Source of the DNA: Bacillota bacterium
GTDB lineage: Bacteria; Bacillota; Clostridia; Lachnospirales; Lachnospiraceae
NCBI GenBank assembly: GCA_023437715.1
Contig: JAEZFK010000032.1
Span: 1-64,000, forward strand
Direction: 5' to 3'
DNA: 64,000 nucleotides
Shown here: one piece after another, positions 8,130-15,841 of the stretch
Position numbering within the stretch: the first letter of the stretch is position 1
Layout: every line of letters starts with the position of its first letter
Translations under genes and position numbers: made by a program
Notes under the pieces: model-generated
Seen by the model: only the letters and a program-made list of their open reading frames with translations
Databases searched by the model: none
Told to the model about the DNA's origin: nothing

Positions 8130-8158
8130 TTGACATAAAAACTATTTGGTGGGATAAT
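8130..8158 (+). promoter_or_regulatory. Strong sigma-A promoter for the C39-like gene
   Basis: TTGACA (8130-8135), exactly 17 nt, GATAAT (8153-8158). Transcription would start near 8165, leaving a leader of about 125 nt before the ATG at 8291. Confidence 0.8.
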
Positions 8159-8290
8159 GAGAATTTAATAGTATCATTGGATACAATGAATAGCAGAAAT
8201 AAAACAGCGCAGTTTGGCACACGATTAATACCGCTTCCAGACAGGCCCGCCGGAACAGGAAAGGTATATTGGAAAGGAGTGAAATTTTAT

Positions 8291-8983
8291 ATGCAGCATG
8301 AAAATTATCATAAATTTGAAGCAGACATCATTGGACCATATCCGACCCAGGCAGATAAATCTGTGAGGACCTCCATTCAATCCCCAAAGCTGCTGCACAT
8401 CCATAAAGGGAGATCAATCTCCTATGGCGCTCATCAGGTCTGGTATCCAAACTGGATACAGAGGATGGCAGGATGCGGCCCCACCGCAGCCTCAAACCTG
8501 TTGTGGTACTTAACAGCTACCCGGCCCCAGCTTTGCGGCGGCCTTTTTAAGGGAAACGGCACAACCTATGACGGAATGCTCAGCCTGATGGAAGAGGTCT
8601 GGAATTATGTCAAACCGGGACTGCGGGGAGTGGATAAGTCCTCCATGTTCACGGACGGAGCCGTCGGCTTTGGAATGGACCACGGCATTTCCCTTAAAAC
8701 ACGGGTTCTGGAAATTCCGTCATCAGAAAAAATACGCCCCGACATGAAGACTGTCCTGGAATTTTTAACAGCCGCATTTTCCGATGACCTGCCGGTTGCA
8801 TTCCTGAATTTATCAAATGGAGCCGTGCGCAATCTCGACAACTGGCACTGGGTGACCCTTGTGTCCGTGGATGAGGCGCTGCAGGCGGAGATGTACGACC
8901 AGGGGCTTAGACAAAACATAAACCTGCAGCTGTGGCTTGCCACTACTGCAGGTGGCGGAGCGCTTGTCACACTGGAGCCCTGA
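8291..8983 (+). CDS. C39-like (papain-fold) cysteine peptidase-like protein
   Basis: Taken as 230 residues from the ATG at 8291, preceded by AGGAG. An in-frame ATG at 8012 would give 323 residues, but a terminator (8035-8077) and a promoter (8130-8158) lie inside that extension. The sequence has a Cys-box MAGCGPTAASNLLWYL (residues about 59-74) and a late His in NWHWVTLVSV (about 187-196), the spacing of C39/papain-like folds. No signal peptide or Zn motif is seen. It may be a cytoplasmic peptidase or a structural relative without activity. The neighbours (MFS upstream, HPr-like convergent) do not explain it. Confidence 0.65.
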   Translation: MQHENYHKFEADIIGPYPTQADKSVRTSIQSPKLLHIHKGRSISYGAHQVWYPNWIQRMAGCGPTAASNLLWYLTATRPQLCGGLFKGNGTTYDGMLSLMEEVWNYVKPGLRGVDKSSMFTDGAVGFGMDHGISLKTRVLEIPSSEKIRPDMKTVLEFLTAAFSDDLPVAFLNLSNGAVRNLDNWHWVTLVSVDEALQAEMYDQGLRQNINLQLWLATTAGGGALVTLEP

Positions 8984-9048
8984 TAATTGGGCGAATCAAA
9001 GAAAGGAAGACACCGTGGGCTTAAGGCTGAAGCCGTTTTCGGATTCAT

Positions 9049-9270
9049 TTATGCTGCATGGCCCACTAATTCTTCCGGAGAAGCCGTTTCATCGTGGCAG
9101 ACGATTTCCACCTGTTTCCCGATGCCAATGGCCATAATCCCCATCAGCGACTTTCCGTCGATAACCAGATGATCATATATGACCTCAATATTAAAGCTGC
9201 ATTTTTCCGCCTTTGTCACAAACGCGACAAGTTCCTCTACTGTGGAAAATGTATAGTTCATGTGTTTCAT
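9049..9270 (-). CDS. HPr-like protein lacking the phospho-His site (Crh-like)
   Basis: 73 residues from the ATG preceded by AGGAGG (10 nt). The second half, DGKSLMGIMAIGIGKQVEI, matches the regulatory-Ser46 region of HPr (KSIMGVMSLGIG in canonical members). The N-terminal half has no HARPA-like active-site His; the equivalent segment reads YTFSTVEELVAF. HPr proteins without His15 but with Ser46, such as Bacillus Crh, cannot relay PTS phosphate but can act in catabolite repression with CcpA. That role here is inference. Confidence 0.75.
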   Translation of the reverse strand: MKHMNYTFSTVEELVAFVTKAEKCSFNIEVIYDHLVIDGKSLMGIMAIGIGKQVEIVCHDETASPEELVGHAA

Positions 9271-9431
9271 CGAAAGCACCCCTCCTGCATTGATATTATT
9301 ATTTTATATCTTTTTTGAACAAAAGGATATAAAAATTTTATTAAAAAATATGCATTTTTTATATACTTCCCTATTATTTCCATTACGATATGGGTTATAC
9401 AGGGGAATTTTAAAAATTTCGTAAAAACCAC

Positions 9432-9460
9432 TACACAAATATATGTTTTTCGTGTATAAT
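9432..9460 (+). promoter_or_regulatory. Promoter of tRNA-Ser
   Basis: TACACA (9432-9437, 4 of 6 to consensus), 17 nt, perfect TATAAT (9455-9460), about 36 nt before the tRNA 5' end. Confidence 0.6.
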
Positions 9461-9496
9461 TGTACCGTTCGTCCTTGATTTGCAGGACGATGAAAG

Positions 9497-9584
9497 GGAG
9501 CGGTATCGAAGTGGTCATAACGAGCCTGACTCGAAATCAGGTTGTCGGGTAACCGGCACGTGGGTTCAAATCCCACCCGCTCCG
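9497..9584 (+). tRNA. tRNA-Ser (anticodon CGA)
   Basis: 88 nt. The 7-bp acceptor stem GGAGCGG/CCGCTCC has discriminator G. The anticodon stem-loop CCTGA-CTCGAAA-TCAGG gives anticodon CGA (reads UCG). There is a long class-II variable arm and a TGGGTTCAAATCCCA T-arm. CCA is not encoded (TCA follows), usual for part of the Clostridia. Confidence 0.95.
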
Positions 9585-9590
9585 TCAAGG

Positions 9591-9629
9591 AAAGACCTAT
9601 CTTCTGTTTAGGGGAAGTAGGTCTTTTTT
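9591..9629 (+). terminator. Terminator of tRNA-Ser
   Basis: AAGACCTA-T-CTTC pairs with GAAG-TAGGTCTT around a short loop, followed by TTTTT. Confidence 0.85.
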
Positions 9630-9695
9630 ACTGGGAAAAGCGTGGCAAGACGGATTTAAAATGAGATGTAATCGTTTTGAATGGAGTGTACAGAC

Positions 9696-10226
9696 ATGAA
9701 TATAATACGAAAAGCAACACCAAAAGACATAGATGGGGTAGCATTGATTTTTGAGCATATTATAAAGGAAGAAGAGGAGGGGAAATGCACCATTGGTTGG
9801 AAGAGAGATATATATCCAACCAGGAATACGGTTGCTGCAGCATTGGAGCAAGATGATCTGTTCGTTATGGAGGAAGACGGAGAGGTTGTCGCCGCAATGC
9901 GTCTGAACAAGGAGCAGGTTCCCGAATATAAAAACTGCCAGTGGAAATATCCTGCGGATGATGACCAGGTGATGGTGATGCATACTCTCGTGGTGGAACC
10001 TTCTGTAAAGAAACGAGGCTGTGGAAGAAAGATGGTAGAGTTCTATGAGGAATATGCGAGGGAGAACAATTGTCCGTATCTAAGGATAGATACTAACGCT
10101 ATCAATGCTCGTGCACGGGCATTGTATAAAAAGTGGGGATATGAAGAAATCGGCATTACTCCGTGTTCTTTCAACGGCATACCGGGGGTAAACCTGGTAT
10201 GCATTGAAAAGAAACTGGATTTATAG
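9696..10226 (+). CDS. GNAT-family N-acetyltransferase
   Basis: 176 residues from the ATG at 9696 (GGAG 9 nt upstream; the ATG at 9681 overlaps that site and is rejected). The acetyl-CoA signature is HTLVVEPSVKKRGCGRKMVE (motif A, Q/RxxGxG/A variant RGCGRK), followed by LRIDTNAINARARALYKKWG (motif B). The substrate is unknown. It is the first gene of the accessory stretch downstream of the tRNA. Confidence 0.85.
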   Translation: MNIIRKATPKDIDGVALIFEHIIKEEEEGKCTIGWKRDIYPTRNTVAAALEQDDLFVMEEDGEVVAAMRLNKEQVPEYKNCQWKYPADDDQVMVMHTLVVEPSVKKRGCGRKMVEFYEEYARENNCPYLRIDTNAINARARALYKKWGYEEIGITPCSFNGIPGVNLVCIEKKLDL

Positions 10227-10376
10227 CAGAATTCTGATTTGCCGATTAAGTTCTGAGTACCCGGTAATCCTTGTTTGAGTGCAAAAGTCTTTTTTACACA
10301 GTTTCTTCAAAGACACATAACTCCTTTCAAGAGGAAGCTGATATGACATATCGGTTTTCTGTTATTTTTTATTGAC

Positions 10377-10400
10377 AAAATAGTCAGCACTGACTATTTT
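10377..10400. promoter_or_regulatory. 24-bp PadR operator inside the padR promoter
   Basis: AAAATAGTCAG, a 2-nt centre (CA) and CTGACTATTTT form a perfect inverted repeat with 11-bp arms. It fills the space between TTGACA (10372-10377) and TATTTT (10395-10400; 17-nt spacer), so a bound dimer would block the promoter. This is the arrangement of autoregulated PadR genes. Confidence 0.85.
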
Positions 10401-10417
10401 GAAAAGGAGAATATCGT

Positions 10418-10969
10418 ATGATTCCACTTTACATTCTTGGGCTTCTTCTGCGGTTTGGGCCGCAGCATGGATACCAGATAAAAAAATTGCTGGGGGAACA
10501 ACTGGAGGACTTTACCCAGATTAAGCTGCCCACCGTATATTATCATCTTGAAAAAATGGAGGCAGCAGGCCTCATTACCGCCCACTGCGACAAGCAGGGA
10601 GCCCGTCCGGAGAAAACGGTATATCAGGTAAGCGATACCGGCGCAGATAAATTTAAAGAACTCCTTGTACAAAGTCTGCAAATCCAGTACCGGCCTACTT
10701 TTGATATTGACGGTACCTTTTACTTTTCTGACGCACTGGAGAACAGCGCTCTAACCGGAAGCCTCAGCAGACATATCGCAAACTTAAAGCAAATCATAAC
10801 CAAGCTGGAATTACATCAAAAAGAAATTATCACACACATCCCTGAGCAGTATAAAACGTCTGCCGATATTATTTTCCGGCATCACCTTGTACACTACAAA
10901 GCGGAGCTTGTCTGGGCGGAGCAATCACCATTAATGAAATCACAGAGCTTCTGCGCCATTCAAATCTGA
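10418..10969 (+). CDS. PadR-family transcriptional regulator, possibly altered at its C-terminus
   Basis: 183 residues. The PadR winged HTH occupies 3-80 (ILGLLLRFGPQHGYQIKKLL, then PTVYYHLEKMEAAGLITAHC and the wing RPEKTVYQVSDTG). A C-terminal helical domain follows. AAGGAG lies 8 nt before the ATG, directly after its own operator/promoter. The last 12 residues, SPLMKSQSFCAIQI, look out of place. An overlapping +2 frame continues as NEITELLRHSNLSGAKVTAD to a stop at 11034, which may be a frameshift or the fused tail of a lost gene. No efflux partner is found next to it. Confidence 0.8.
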   Translation: MIPLYILGLLLRFGPQHGYQIKKLLGEQLEDFTQIKLPTVYYHLEKMEAAGLITAHCDKQGARPEKTVYQVSDTGADKFKELLVQSLQIQYRPTFDIDGTFYFSDALENSALTGSLSRHIANLKQIITKLELHQKEIITHIPEQYKTSADIIFRHHLVHYKAELVWAEQSPLMKSQSFCAIQI

Positions 10970-11099
10970 GCGGGGCGAAGGTCACGGCTGATTTTTTCGG
11001 TCTTTGCATTACTGGAGAACGTGGCATGATTTAATCATTTCCTTTATAATTTGACCTGACTGCAAAAATACTTTTCCCCCTGCTTTTTATGCGCGTGCG

Positions 11100-12518
11100 C
11101 TATTTTCTAACTGGTTTGGAAGTTACATAGCACGACTGATAGTGACAGTATCCAATATATGTAAATAATGTAATATACAAAATTGAAATGAGCATAGTCA
11201 TGGGTGCAGAATAGGGACTTGCAACGTGTCCGGAAATAGCTGCCAAATGATAACTTGGGAAAAAGTAAGCAACAGCCGGGAAGCGGTCACTATGAATAAA
11301 AACTGCGGCTTCAATCGGTTCCAGCAGGATAAACAGTAAACCTAAAACGATTATCATGGACTTTCCTTTAATAAATGTAGAGATCATGGTAAAAGCTGCT
11401 GTATACGAAAGCAGCAGTAATGTTTGTGCCGCAAACATTATTAAGTAATTCGGCAGATTCATTTTCCCAAAGCCGAAAATAAAGGATAGCCCCACGGTAT
11501 TTACAAAAAGATCCAATAGTATGTATGTCAGCATTCCTTTTATATTTGAAAAAACCATAGACAGATATGATTTTTTACCGCTGTTTTTTGCTGTTGCCCC
11601 TGCCAATATTGCTGCGCAAATTGTAATCAATTCTGCTGATGAAGCGATGGTATATACTGCATTTGAACCGTTTGGAATAAATCCGTACACGGATTGAACA
11701 TTCAGTTTATGCCCATCGATAAACGGTGTCGTATCAAGATAGGAAATTGCTCCAATGGTAGCCAATGCGTATACAACGATTATGCAGTAAATTGGCAGGT
11801 TTGTATTTCTCATTTTTGTATCTCCGCCGGGGAGGATACCATTGGCAAACAGACTGTAAAAGGTCATTAAGATACCACACAACACTGCTCCGGGTATGGT
11901 GAACGTAAAGTTGACCTGATCAAAAAAGAGCTTAATCGTATCATCTTCAAATATCATTCTGATTGCCATGTAAGTTAAATATCCGGCACACAAATTGTTT
12001 AGAATTGGAAATTCCTCTATTAACTCCGTCATTGTATCACTGAACAGCAGCAAAATAAAAGCTCCGAAAAAAAGTCCGGCAAGGGCGATAACCATTCTTT
12101 TTAGGTCTAACATATTTCCATCTGTGGAAATAATGCTGGATATGGCAATCGCGTCGTCTAAGCTCATACTGATAACAGCAACCGAAATAGAAATTACGGC
12201 TTCAAAAAAGCTGTCCTTTTCTTTGTTCTTTGATTGTAACTTTCTATCAAATGTCTCTTCACTATGAAACAGCATATTAAAAGTAATGTAGAGCAATAAT
12301 GCCCCTCCGACTATTCGGATATGCAGCCACGGTATAGCGAATAAGGCGCTTGCAATAGCAATGAAAATCAACTTAAATACCAATGATAAACCAACGCCAA
12401 TTCGATGAACTTCCTTTGCCGTGCCTGGCGGTAATCCATTGGTAGCTAATGCGAATACGCCGGCATTTTCACATGAAATTACCAGATTGATAAGTAAGAC
12501 CTGTATGATGAAGTTCAA
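11100..12518 (-). CDS. TerC-like domain fused to an ABC-2-like permease domain
   Basis: 472 residues with about 13 hydrophobic segments. Residues 1-225 resemble TerC/YkoY-type metal exporters: a start of NFIIQVLLINLVISCENAG (acidic motif, Glu17 where the family usually has Asp) and an internal repeat at SMSLDDAIAI (Asp121, Asp122). Residues about 235-472 form a second membrane domain with about six segments resembling ABC-2 permeases (MRNTNLPIYCIIVVYALATI, AAILAGATAKN, FPSYHLAAISGHVASPY). No ATPase gene is nearby. TerC relatives export Mn2+ or act in tellurite resistance. It is divergent from a MarR gene with which it shares operators. I do not know this fusion from described systems. Confidence 0.65.
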   Translation of the reverse strand: MNFIIQVLLINLVISCENAGVFALATNGLPPGTAKEVHRIGVGLSLVFKLIFIAIASALFAIPWLHIRIVGGALLLYITFNMLFHSEETFDRKLQSKNKEKDSFFEAVISISVAVISMSLDDAIAISSIISTDGNMLDLKRMVIALAGLFFGAFILLLFSDTMTELIEEFPILNNLCAGYLTYMAIRMIFEDDTIKLFFDQVNFTFTIPGAVLCGILMTFYSLFANGILPGGDTKMRNTNLPIYCIIVVYALATIGAISYLDTTPFIDGHKLNVQSVYGFIPNGSNAVYTIASSAELITICAAILAGATAKNSGKKSYLSMVFSNIKGMLTYILLDLFVNTVGLSFIFGFGKMNLPNYLIMFAAQTLLLLSYTAAFTMISTFIKGKSMIIVLGLLFILLEPIEAAVFIHSDRFPAVAYFFPSYHLAAISGHVASPYSAPMTMLISILYITLFTYIGYCHYQSCYVTSKPVRK

Positions 12519-12570
12519 TTTGTCCTCCCTTTCCCGTATTTACGCCCGTATCTAATTATTATTATAGTAT

Positions 12571-12606
12571 AAAAGCATATTGTCATGTACCTGACAATAT
12601 GCTTTT
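12571..12606. repeat. 15-bp-arm inverted repeat containing MarR operator 3
   Basis: AAAAGCATATTGTCA (12571-12585) and TGACAATATGCTTTT (12592-12606) are perfect inverse copies around a 6-nt centre. The central 18 bp (12580-12597) match the operators at 12680 and 12727. It covers the -35 region upstream of TATAAT (complement of 12561-12566), the probable -10 of the TerC-fusion gene. A bidirectional terminator role is the alternative. Confidence 0.7.
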
Positions 12607-12679
12607 CTTATGACTTAACCTTGTGATATTTTTTCGCGGCTACATAGGGAAATGCTCCTGAGTGGCTGCAAAAAATATT

Positions 12680-12697
12680 AAGTCAGGTACTTGACAT
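12680..12697. promoter_or_regulatory. MarR operator 1
   Basis: AAGTCAGGT-ACTTGACAT (arms match at 7 of 9). It overlaps the -35 TTGACA (12691-12696) of the marR promoter. Confidence 0.75.
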
Positions 12698-12719
12698 TTG
12701 ATTAGCCAGGTGCTATACT
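12691..12719 (+). promoter_or_regulatory. marR promoter
   Basis: TTGACA (12691-12696), 17 nt, TATACT (12714-12719). It is bracketed by operators 1 and 2. Confidence 0.8.
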
Positions 12720-12726
12720 GATGGAA

Positions 12727-12744
12727 AAGTCAGGTACTTGACTT
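12727..12744. promoter_or_regulatory. MarR operator 2
   Basis: AAGTCAGGT-ACTTGACTT (arms match at 8 of 9). It lies over the predicted transcription start. Confidence 0.75.
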
Positions 12745-12781
12745 GTGAAAATAATATGAATGATAATAGGAGGATATAACA

Positions 12782-13399
12782 ATGGATGAAATTAAGAGTA
12801 CTGTCAACGGACAACTGCAACAGCTTCAAATGCTCATGCACCGCGCAATGTTTAACCATTTCGGTAAAATGCACAACCCCTACAGGGGGCAGGGACGGGT
12901 GCTGGCAATCCTTAAATTGAAGCCCGTAATCAGTCAAAAGGAACTGACCTATTTGCTCAATATGAGCAAACAATCAGTTGCAGAGCTGGTTACAAAGCTG
13001 GAAAAAAGCGGTTATATAACCCGCGAACCGTCAGAGGACGACAAACGTGTGATGACTATCCGGCTGACCGAAGAAGGCGCGAAAACCGCCGGCAATACGG
13101 ATGAGAGCGAGCCGGACCCTTTGAAAGTCCTTGAGTGCTTAAATGATGATGAACTGGCTGATTTAAGTGAATATCTGGGGCGCATCATCGGGCAGTATGA
13201 GGAGCAATTCCCTGATGAGGATTTTGAGGAGCGCCGTAAGTATATGGAAAAATTCATGTCGTCTTACGGACACGGTTTTGAACATTGGCAGCACGCCGGT
13301 CATGGCTTTGGCGGTCATGGACACGGACACTGCCAGGCTGGAATGGAACATTCACCATTCAAAAGAGGAGGGATCGGAAATGACGAGGACGACGAGTGA
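12782..13399 (+). CDS. MarR-family regulator with His-rich C-terminal tail
   Basis: 205 residues, with AGGAGGATATAAC before the ATG. The winged HTH is clear: RGQGRVLAILKLKPVISQKE, then LLNMSKQSVAELVTKLEKSG and the wing REPSEDDKRVMTIRLTEEG. After a dimerisation helix the tail (about 160-190) is rich in His, Gly and one Cys (HGFEHWQHAGHGFGGHGHGH, then C), a plausible metal-binding segment. Dyads at 12680, 12727 and 12580 are likely its operators, so it should repress both itself and the divergent TerC-fusion gene. A regulator sensing a metal exported by that protein is the natural hypothesis. Confidence 0.85.
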   Translation: MDEIKSTVNGQLQQLQMLMHRAMFNHFGKMHNPYRGQGRVLAILKLKPVISQKELTYLLNMSKQSVAELVTKLEKSGYITREPSEDDKRVMTIRLTEEGAKTAGNTDESEPDPLKVLECLNDDELADLSEYLGRIIGQYEEQFPDEDFEERRKYMEKFMSSYGHGFEHWQHAGHGFGGHGHGHCQAGMEHSPFKRGGIGNDEDDE

Positions 13400-13520
13400 A
13401 AATCCGTCCATGCGTGGTAAGGATAATCTGTCGGTGTCAACCGATATAAGGGCTATTTTGCCGGATGCTATGGTTAATTCTCAGGGCAGCTATCAAATGA
13501 CATTATGCATGAACCAATGA
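13380..13520 (+). pseudogene. 46-codon truncated reading frame with a strong ribosome site
   Basis: An ATG overlaps the MarR stop and is preceded by a near-perfect GAGGAGGG 8-9 nt upstream. The product, starting MTRTTSENPSMRGKDNLSV, stops after 46 codons with no recognisable domain. The translational coupling implies that a real second gene of the marR operon (perhaps a transporter) once started here. Its remainder appears deleted up to the next gene, which overlaps its last 16 bp. It could also be a genuine small protein. Confidence 0.5.
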
Positions 13521-13948
13521 AAAGCCGTGAGTCAGCAGAAACCTATTTAAAAGCTATTTTTCTATTGCGGCAGAAACTCGATCATGTCCGTTCTATTGAC
13601 GTTGCAAATGACCTTGGTGTATCAAAACCAAGTGTCAGCGTTGCTGTAAAGAAACTTTGTAATGAGGGATTACTCACAATGGATTGTGACCGTAATCTCA
13701 TTCTGACAGAGGACGGACTAAAATATGCTGCTTCCATCTTTGAACGCCATGTAGTAATTGAAAACTTTCTAACGGATATTCTGGATGTTGGGAAAGAAAA
13801 CGCACACAAGGACGCTTGCCGCTTGGAACATTTAGTAAGCCAGGAAACATTCAGCAAAATCAAAGAAGCCTGCGGCGAGAAGACAAAGCCCCATGGTAAT
13901 CCGCAAAACGGCTGGTTTGAAAAAGATTTTCCCACTATTGTTCTATAA
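13505..13948 (+). CDS. DtxR/MntR-family metal-dependent regulator
   Basis: 147 residues. The N-terminal HTH (SAETYLKAIFLL, VRSIDVANDLGVSKPSVSVA, VKKLCNEGLLTMD) is followed by a metal-binding/dimerisation region carrying the expected acidic and His ligands (ERHVVIENFLTDILDV, CRLEHLVSQE). There is no SH3-like third domain, as in MntR. No good Shine-Dalgarno precedes either ATG (13505 or 13517), consistent with its 5' region having been rearranged by the deletion that truncated the preceding frame. It probably senses Mn2+ or Fe2+ (family knowledge). Its targets are unknown, but a TerC-type exporter lies 1 kb away. Confidence 0.8.
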   Translation: MHEPMKSRESAETYLKAIFLLRQKLDHVRSIDVANDLGVSKPSVSVAVKKLCNEGLLTMDCDRNLILTEDGLKYAASIFERHVVIENFLTDILDVGKENAHKDACRLEHLVSQETFSKIKEACGEKTKPHGNPQNGWFEKDFPTIVL

Positions 13949-13990
13949 AGACATAATTTCCGTCAATGGAGAATTGTGTCTTTTTTTATG
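13944..13990 (+). terminator. Terminator after the DtxR gene
   Basis: AAAGACATAATTTCC pairs imperfectly with GGAGAATTGTGTCTTT across a 6-nt loop, followed by a run of T. Confidence 0.75.
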
Positions 13991-14123
13991 TGGAAAAGCA
14001 TGGTATTATGGATTCAAAGCTTATTACATCACGTAGACAAGCAGGAATTTACTGAGCAGATTGCCATGATAAAAAGCACAAAAATTGGTCTTAGGTAAAT
14101 TATCGGAGGTTTATAAAAACAAA

Positions 14124-14759
14124 ATGATTAAGATTAGGAATGAAGAAGAAGCAGATTATGAGAGAGTAGAAGAAATCACAAGAAAGGCTTTTTGGAATTT
14201 ATATATTCCTGGGTGCATTGAACACTATTTAGTTCATGTTATGAGATCCCACAAAGACTTTCTGCCGGAATTGGATCTGGTGATTGAAGTTGATAATCAG
14301 ATCGTCGGGAATATCATGTATACGAAAACAAAACTAATTGATGAGTCTGGGGAAGAAAAAGACATTCTTACGTTCGGTCCGGTTTGCATTTTACCGGGAT
14401 ATCAGAGAAAGGGGTATGGAAAAAAGCTAATAGAGCATTCCTTTGAACAGGCGGCCCCACTTGGTTACGATGTGATTGTAATATTTGGAAATCCGAATAA
14501 TTATGTAAGCCGCGGTTTTAAGAGCTGCAAAAAGTACAATGTCTGTCTTGAAAATGGGACATATCCGGCGGCAATGATGGTAAAAGAACTCAAACCCAAT
14601 GTCTTGGACGGAAGAAAATGGGTTTACTATGAAAGTCCTGTATTTGAGATAGATGAAGAAGAAGCTGAGCGCTTTGACGAGAGTTTGGAAAGCCTGGAGA
14701 AAAAATACCAGCCAAGTCAGGAAGAATTTTATATTCACAGCCATTCTATTATACAGTGA
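14124..14759 (+). CDS. GNAT-family N-acetyltransferase (YhbS-like)
   Basis: 211 residues from the ATG at 14124; GGAGG lies 14 nt upstream, long but the only site. It contains VGNIMYTKTKL, FGPVCILPGYQRKGYGKKLI (acetyl-CoA motif A, QRKGYG) and IVIFGNPNNYVSRGFKSCKK. The extended C-terminal tail (about 150-211) is acidic. Motif spacing fits the YhbS-like branch. Substrate unknown. Confidence 0.85.
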   Translation: MIKIRNEEEADYERVEEITRKAFWNLYIPGCIEHYLVHVMRSHKDFLPELDLVIEVDNQIVGNIMYTKTKLIDESGEEKDILTFGPVCILPGYQRKGYGKKLIEHSFEQAAPLGYDVIVIFGNPNNYVSRGFKSCKKYNVCLENGTYPAAMMVKELKPNVLDGRKWVYYESPVFEIDEEEAERFDESLESLEKKYQPSQEEFYIHSHSIIQ

Positions 14760-14843
14760 GTTTCCTTCAGGGGTATAAGGGTGAGCTATAACTAAGAATG
14801 AACTATTACACACATCCCCAGAACCGGGATTTGAGGTGAGAAT

Positions 14844-15041
14844 ATGGAGAAATTTGAATATAAAACGCTGTTTACCGATGCCAAAGGAGTGTTCGGCGGT
14901 AAGGTTGACCAGAGTGCGTTCCAAAATGAATTGAATGAATTAGGTTTGCAGGGGTGGGAGCTAGTAAGCACTGCCGCCGCCGCTCAGAGCTATGGCAGCA
15001 CAAGATGGCTCATTTCAATATTCAAACGCAAGCTGCAGTAA
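14844..15041 (+). CDS. DUF4177 family small protein
   Basis: 65 residues: MEKFEYKTLF, then LNELGLQGWELVSTAAA and a closing ISIFKRKL, the pattern of DUF4177. GAGGTGAGAAT precedes the ATG. There is no membrane segment. Function unknown. Confidence 0.8.
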   Translation: MEKFEYKTLFTDAKGVFGGKVDQSAFQNELNELGLQGWELVSTAAAAQSYGSTRWLISIFKRKLQ

Positions 15042-15228
15042 TCAACTCACAGTATAAAATTGAAAAAACACTGTTAATGAAACTGGCGGAGAGACACTCG
15101 GGATCCCGCATCAGGGGGAGATAAAAGGATTCACTCAAGGCTTGCCTGGTCAGGTAGAGAAGATGCGTTAGCGGATACAGCTATAATAAAACAAATGACT
15201 GTATGTCTGAACAAAAAAGGAGATTGGT

Positions 15229-15807
15229 ATGGAATATTTGATTAAAGCTCTTACACCCGAGCTGGGGGATGCGTTTATAGAATATATCGGGGAGGTGGAC
15301 TTCGATTATGCACCTCATTGGGCAACCTGCTATTGCCGGTATTATTATTCCGACTGTCCCCAGAAAGAGTGGATGGAGACGCCGGGAGATAAAAACCGGG
15401 AGGAAGCACTTCAAAAGATAAAAGATGGGAGTATGCGCGGCTATCTGGCTTTTGATGGGGATAAATGCGTTGGCTGGTGCAGCGCAAATGACGTGCGCAG
15501 TTTCCTGCGTCTGAAAGAGGATATAGACCATCTGATCAGGGATAAAAAGGTAGGGTGTGTTATCTGCTTTATCATTCACCCTGAATACTGGGGGAAAGGT
15601 ATTGCACGTCAATTACTTCGTCATGCAGTGAAAGATTTTAAGTCCCAGGGATTTCAAGCGGTTTTGGCGCTGCCATTTGAATTGAAAGAGACACCCCAAA
15701 AGCAGTACAGAGGTACTCTTAACATGTATAGAGAGCAGGGGTTTGAGGAAATTGAGAAGCATGACAGCACCAGCGTTATGTGGCTGGAAATCCCGGAAGC
15801 AAATTAA
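15229..15807 (+). CDS. GNAT-family N-acetyltransferase
   Basis: 192 residues with AGGAG upstream. Motif A is CFIIHPEYWGKGIARQLLRH (WGKGIA), followed by LALPFELKE and YREQGFEEIEKHDSTSVMWL. A Cys/Tyr-rich segment, ATCYCRYYYSDCP, at about 33-45 is characteristic of a clostridial subgroup. It is followed directly by the YkvA gene. Confidence 0.85.
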   Translation: MEYLIKALTPELGDAFIEYIGEVDFDYAPHWATCYCRYYYSDCPQKEWMETPGDKNREEALQKIKDGSMRGYLAFDGDKCVGWCSANDVRSFLRLKEDIDHLIRDKKVGCVICFIIHPEYWGKGIARQLLRHAVKDFKSQGFQAVLALPFELKETPQKQYRGTLNMYREQGFEEIEKHDSTSVMWLEIPEAN

Positions 15808-15841
15808 AGCCTTGGCTGGCTTGAAAAATCTGGTTGATGAT

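Noticed and set aside
8012..8290. N-terminal extension of the C39-like protein
   Set aside because: It includes a terminator and a strong promoter; the ribosome site supports the ATG at 8291.
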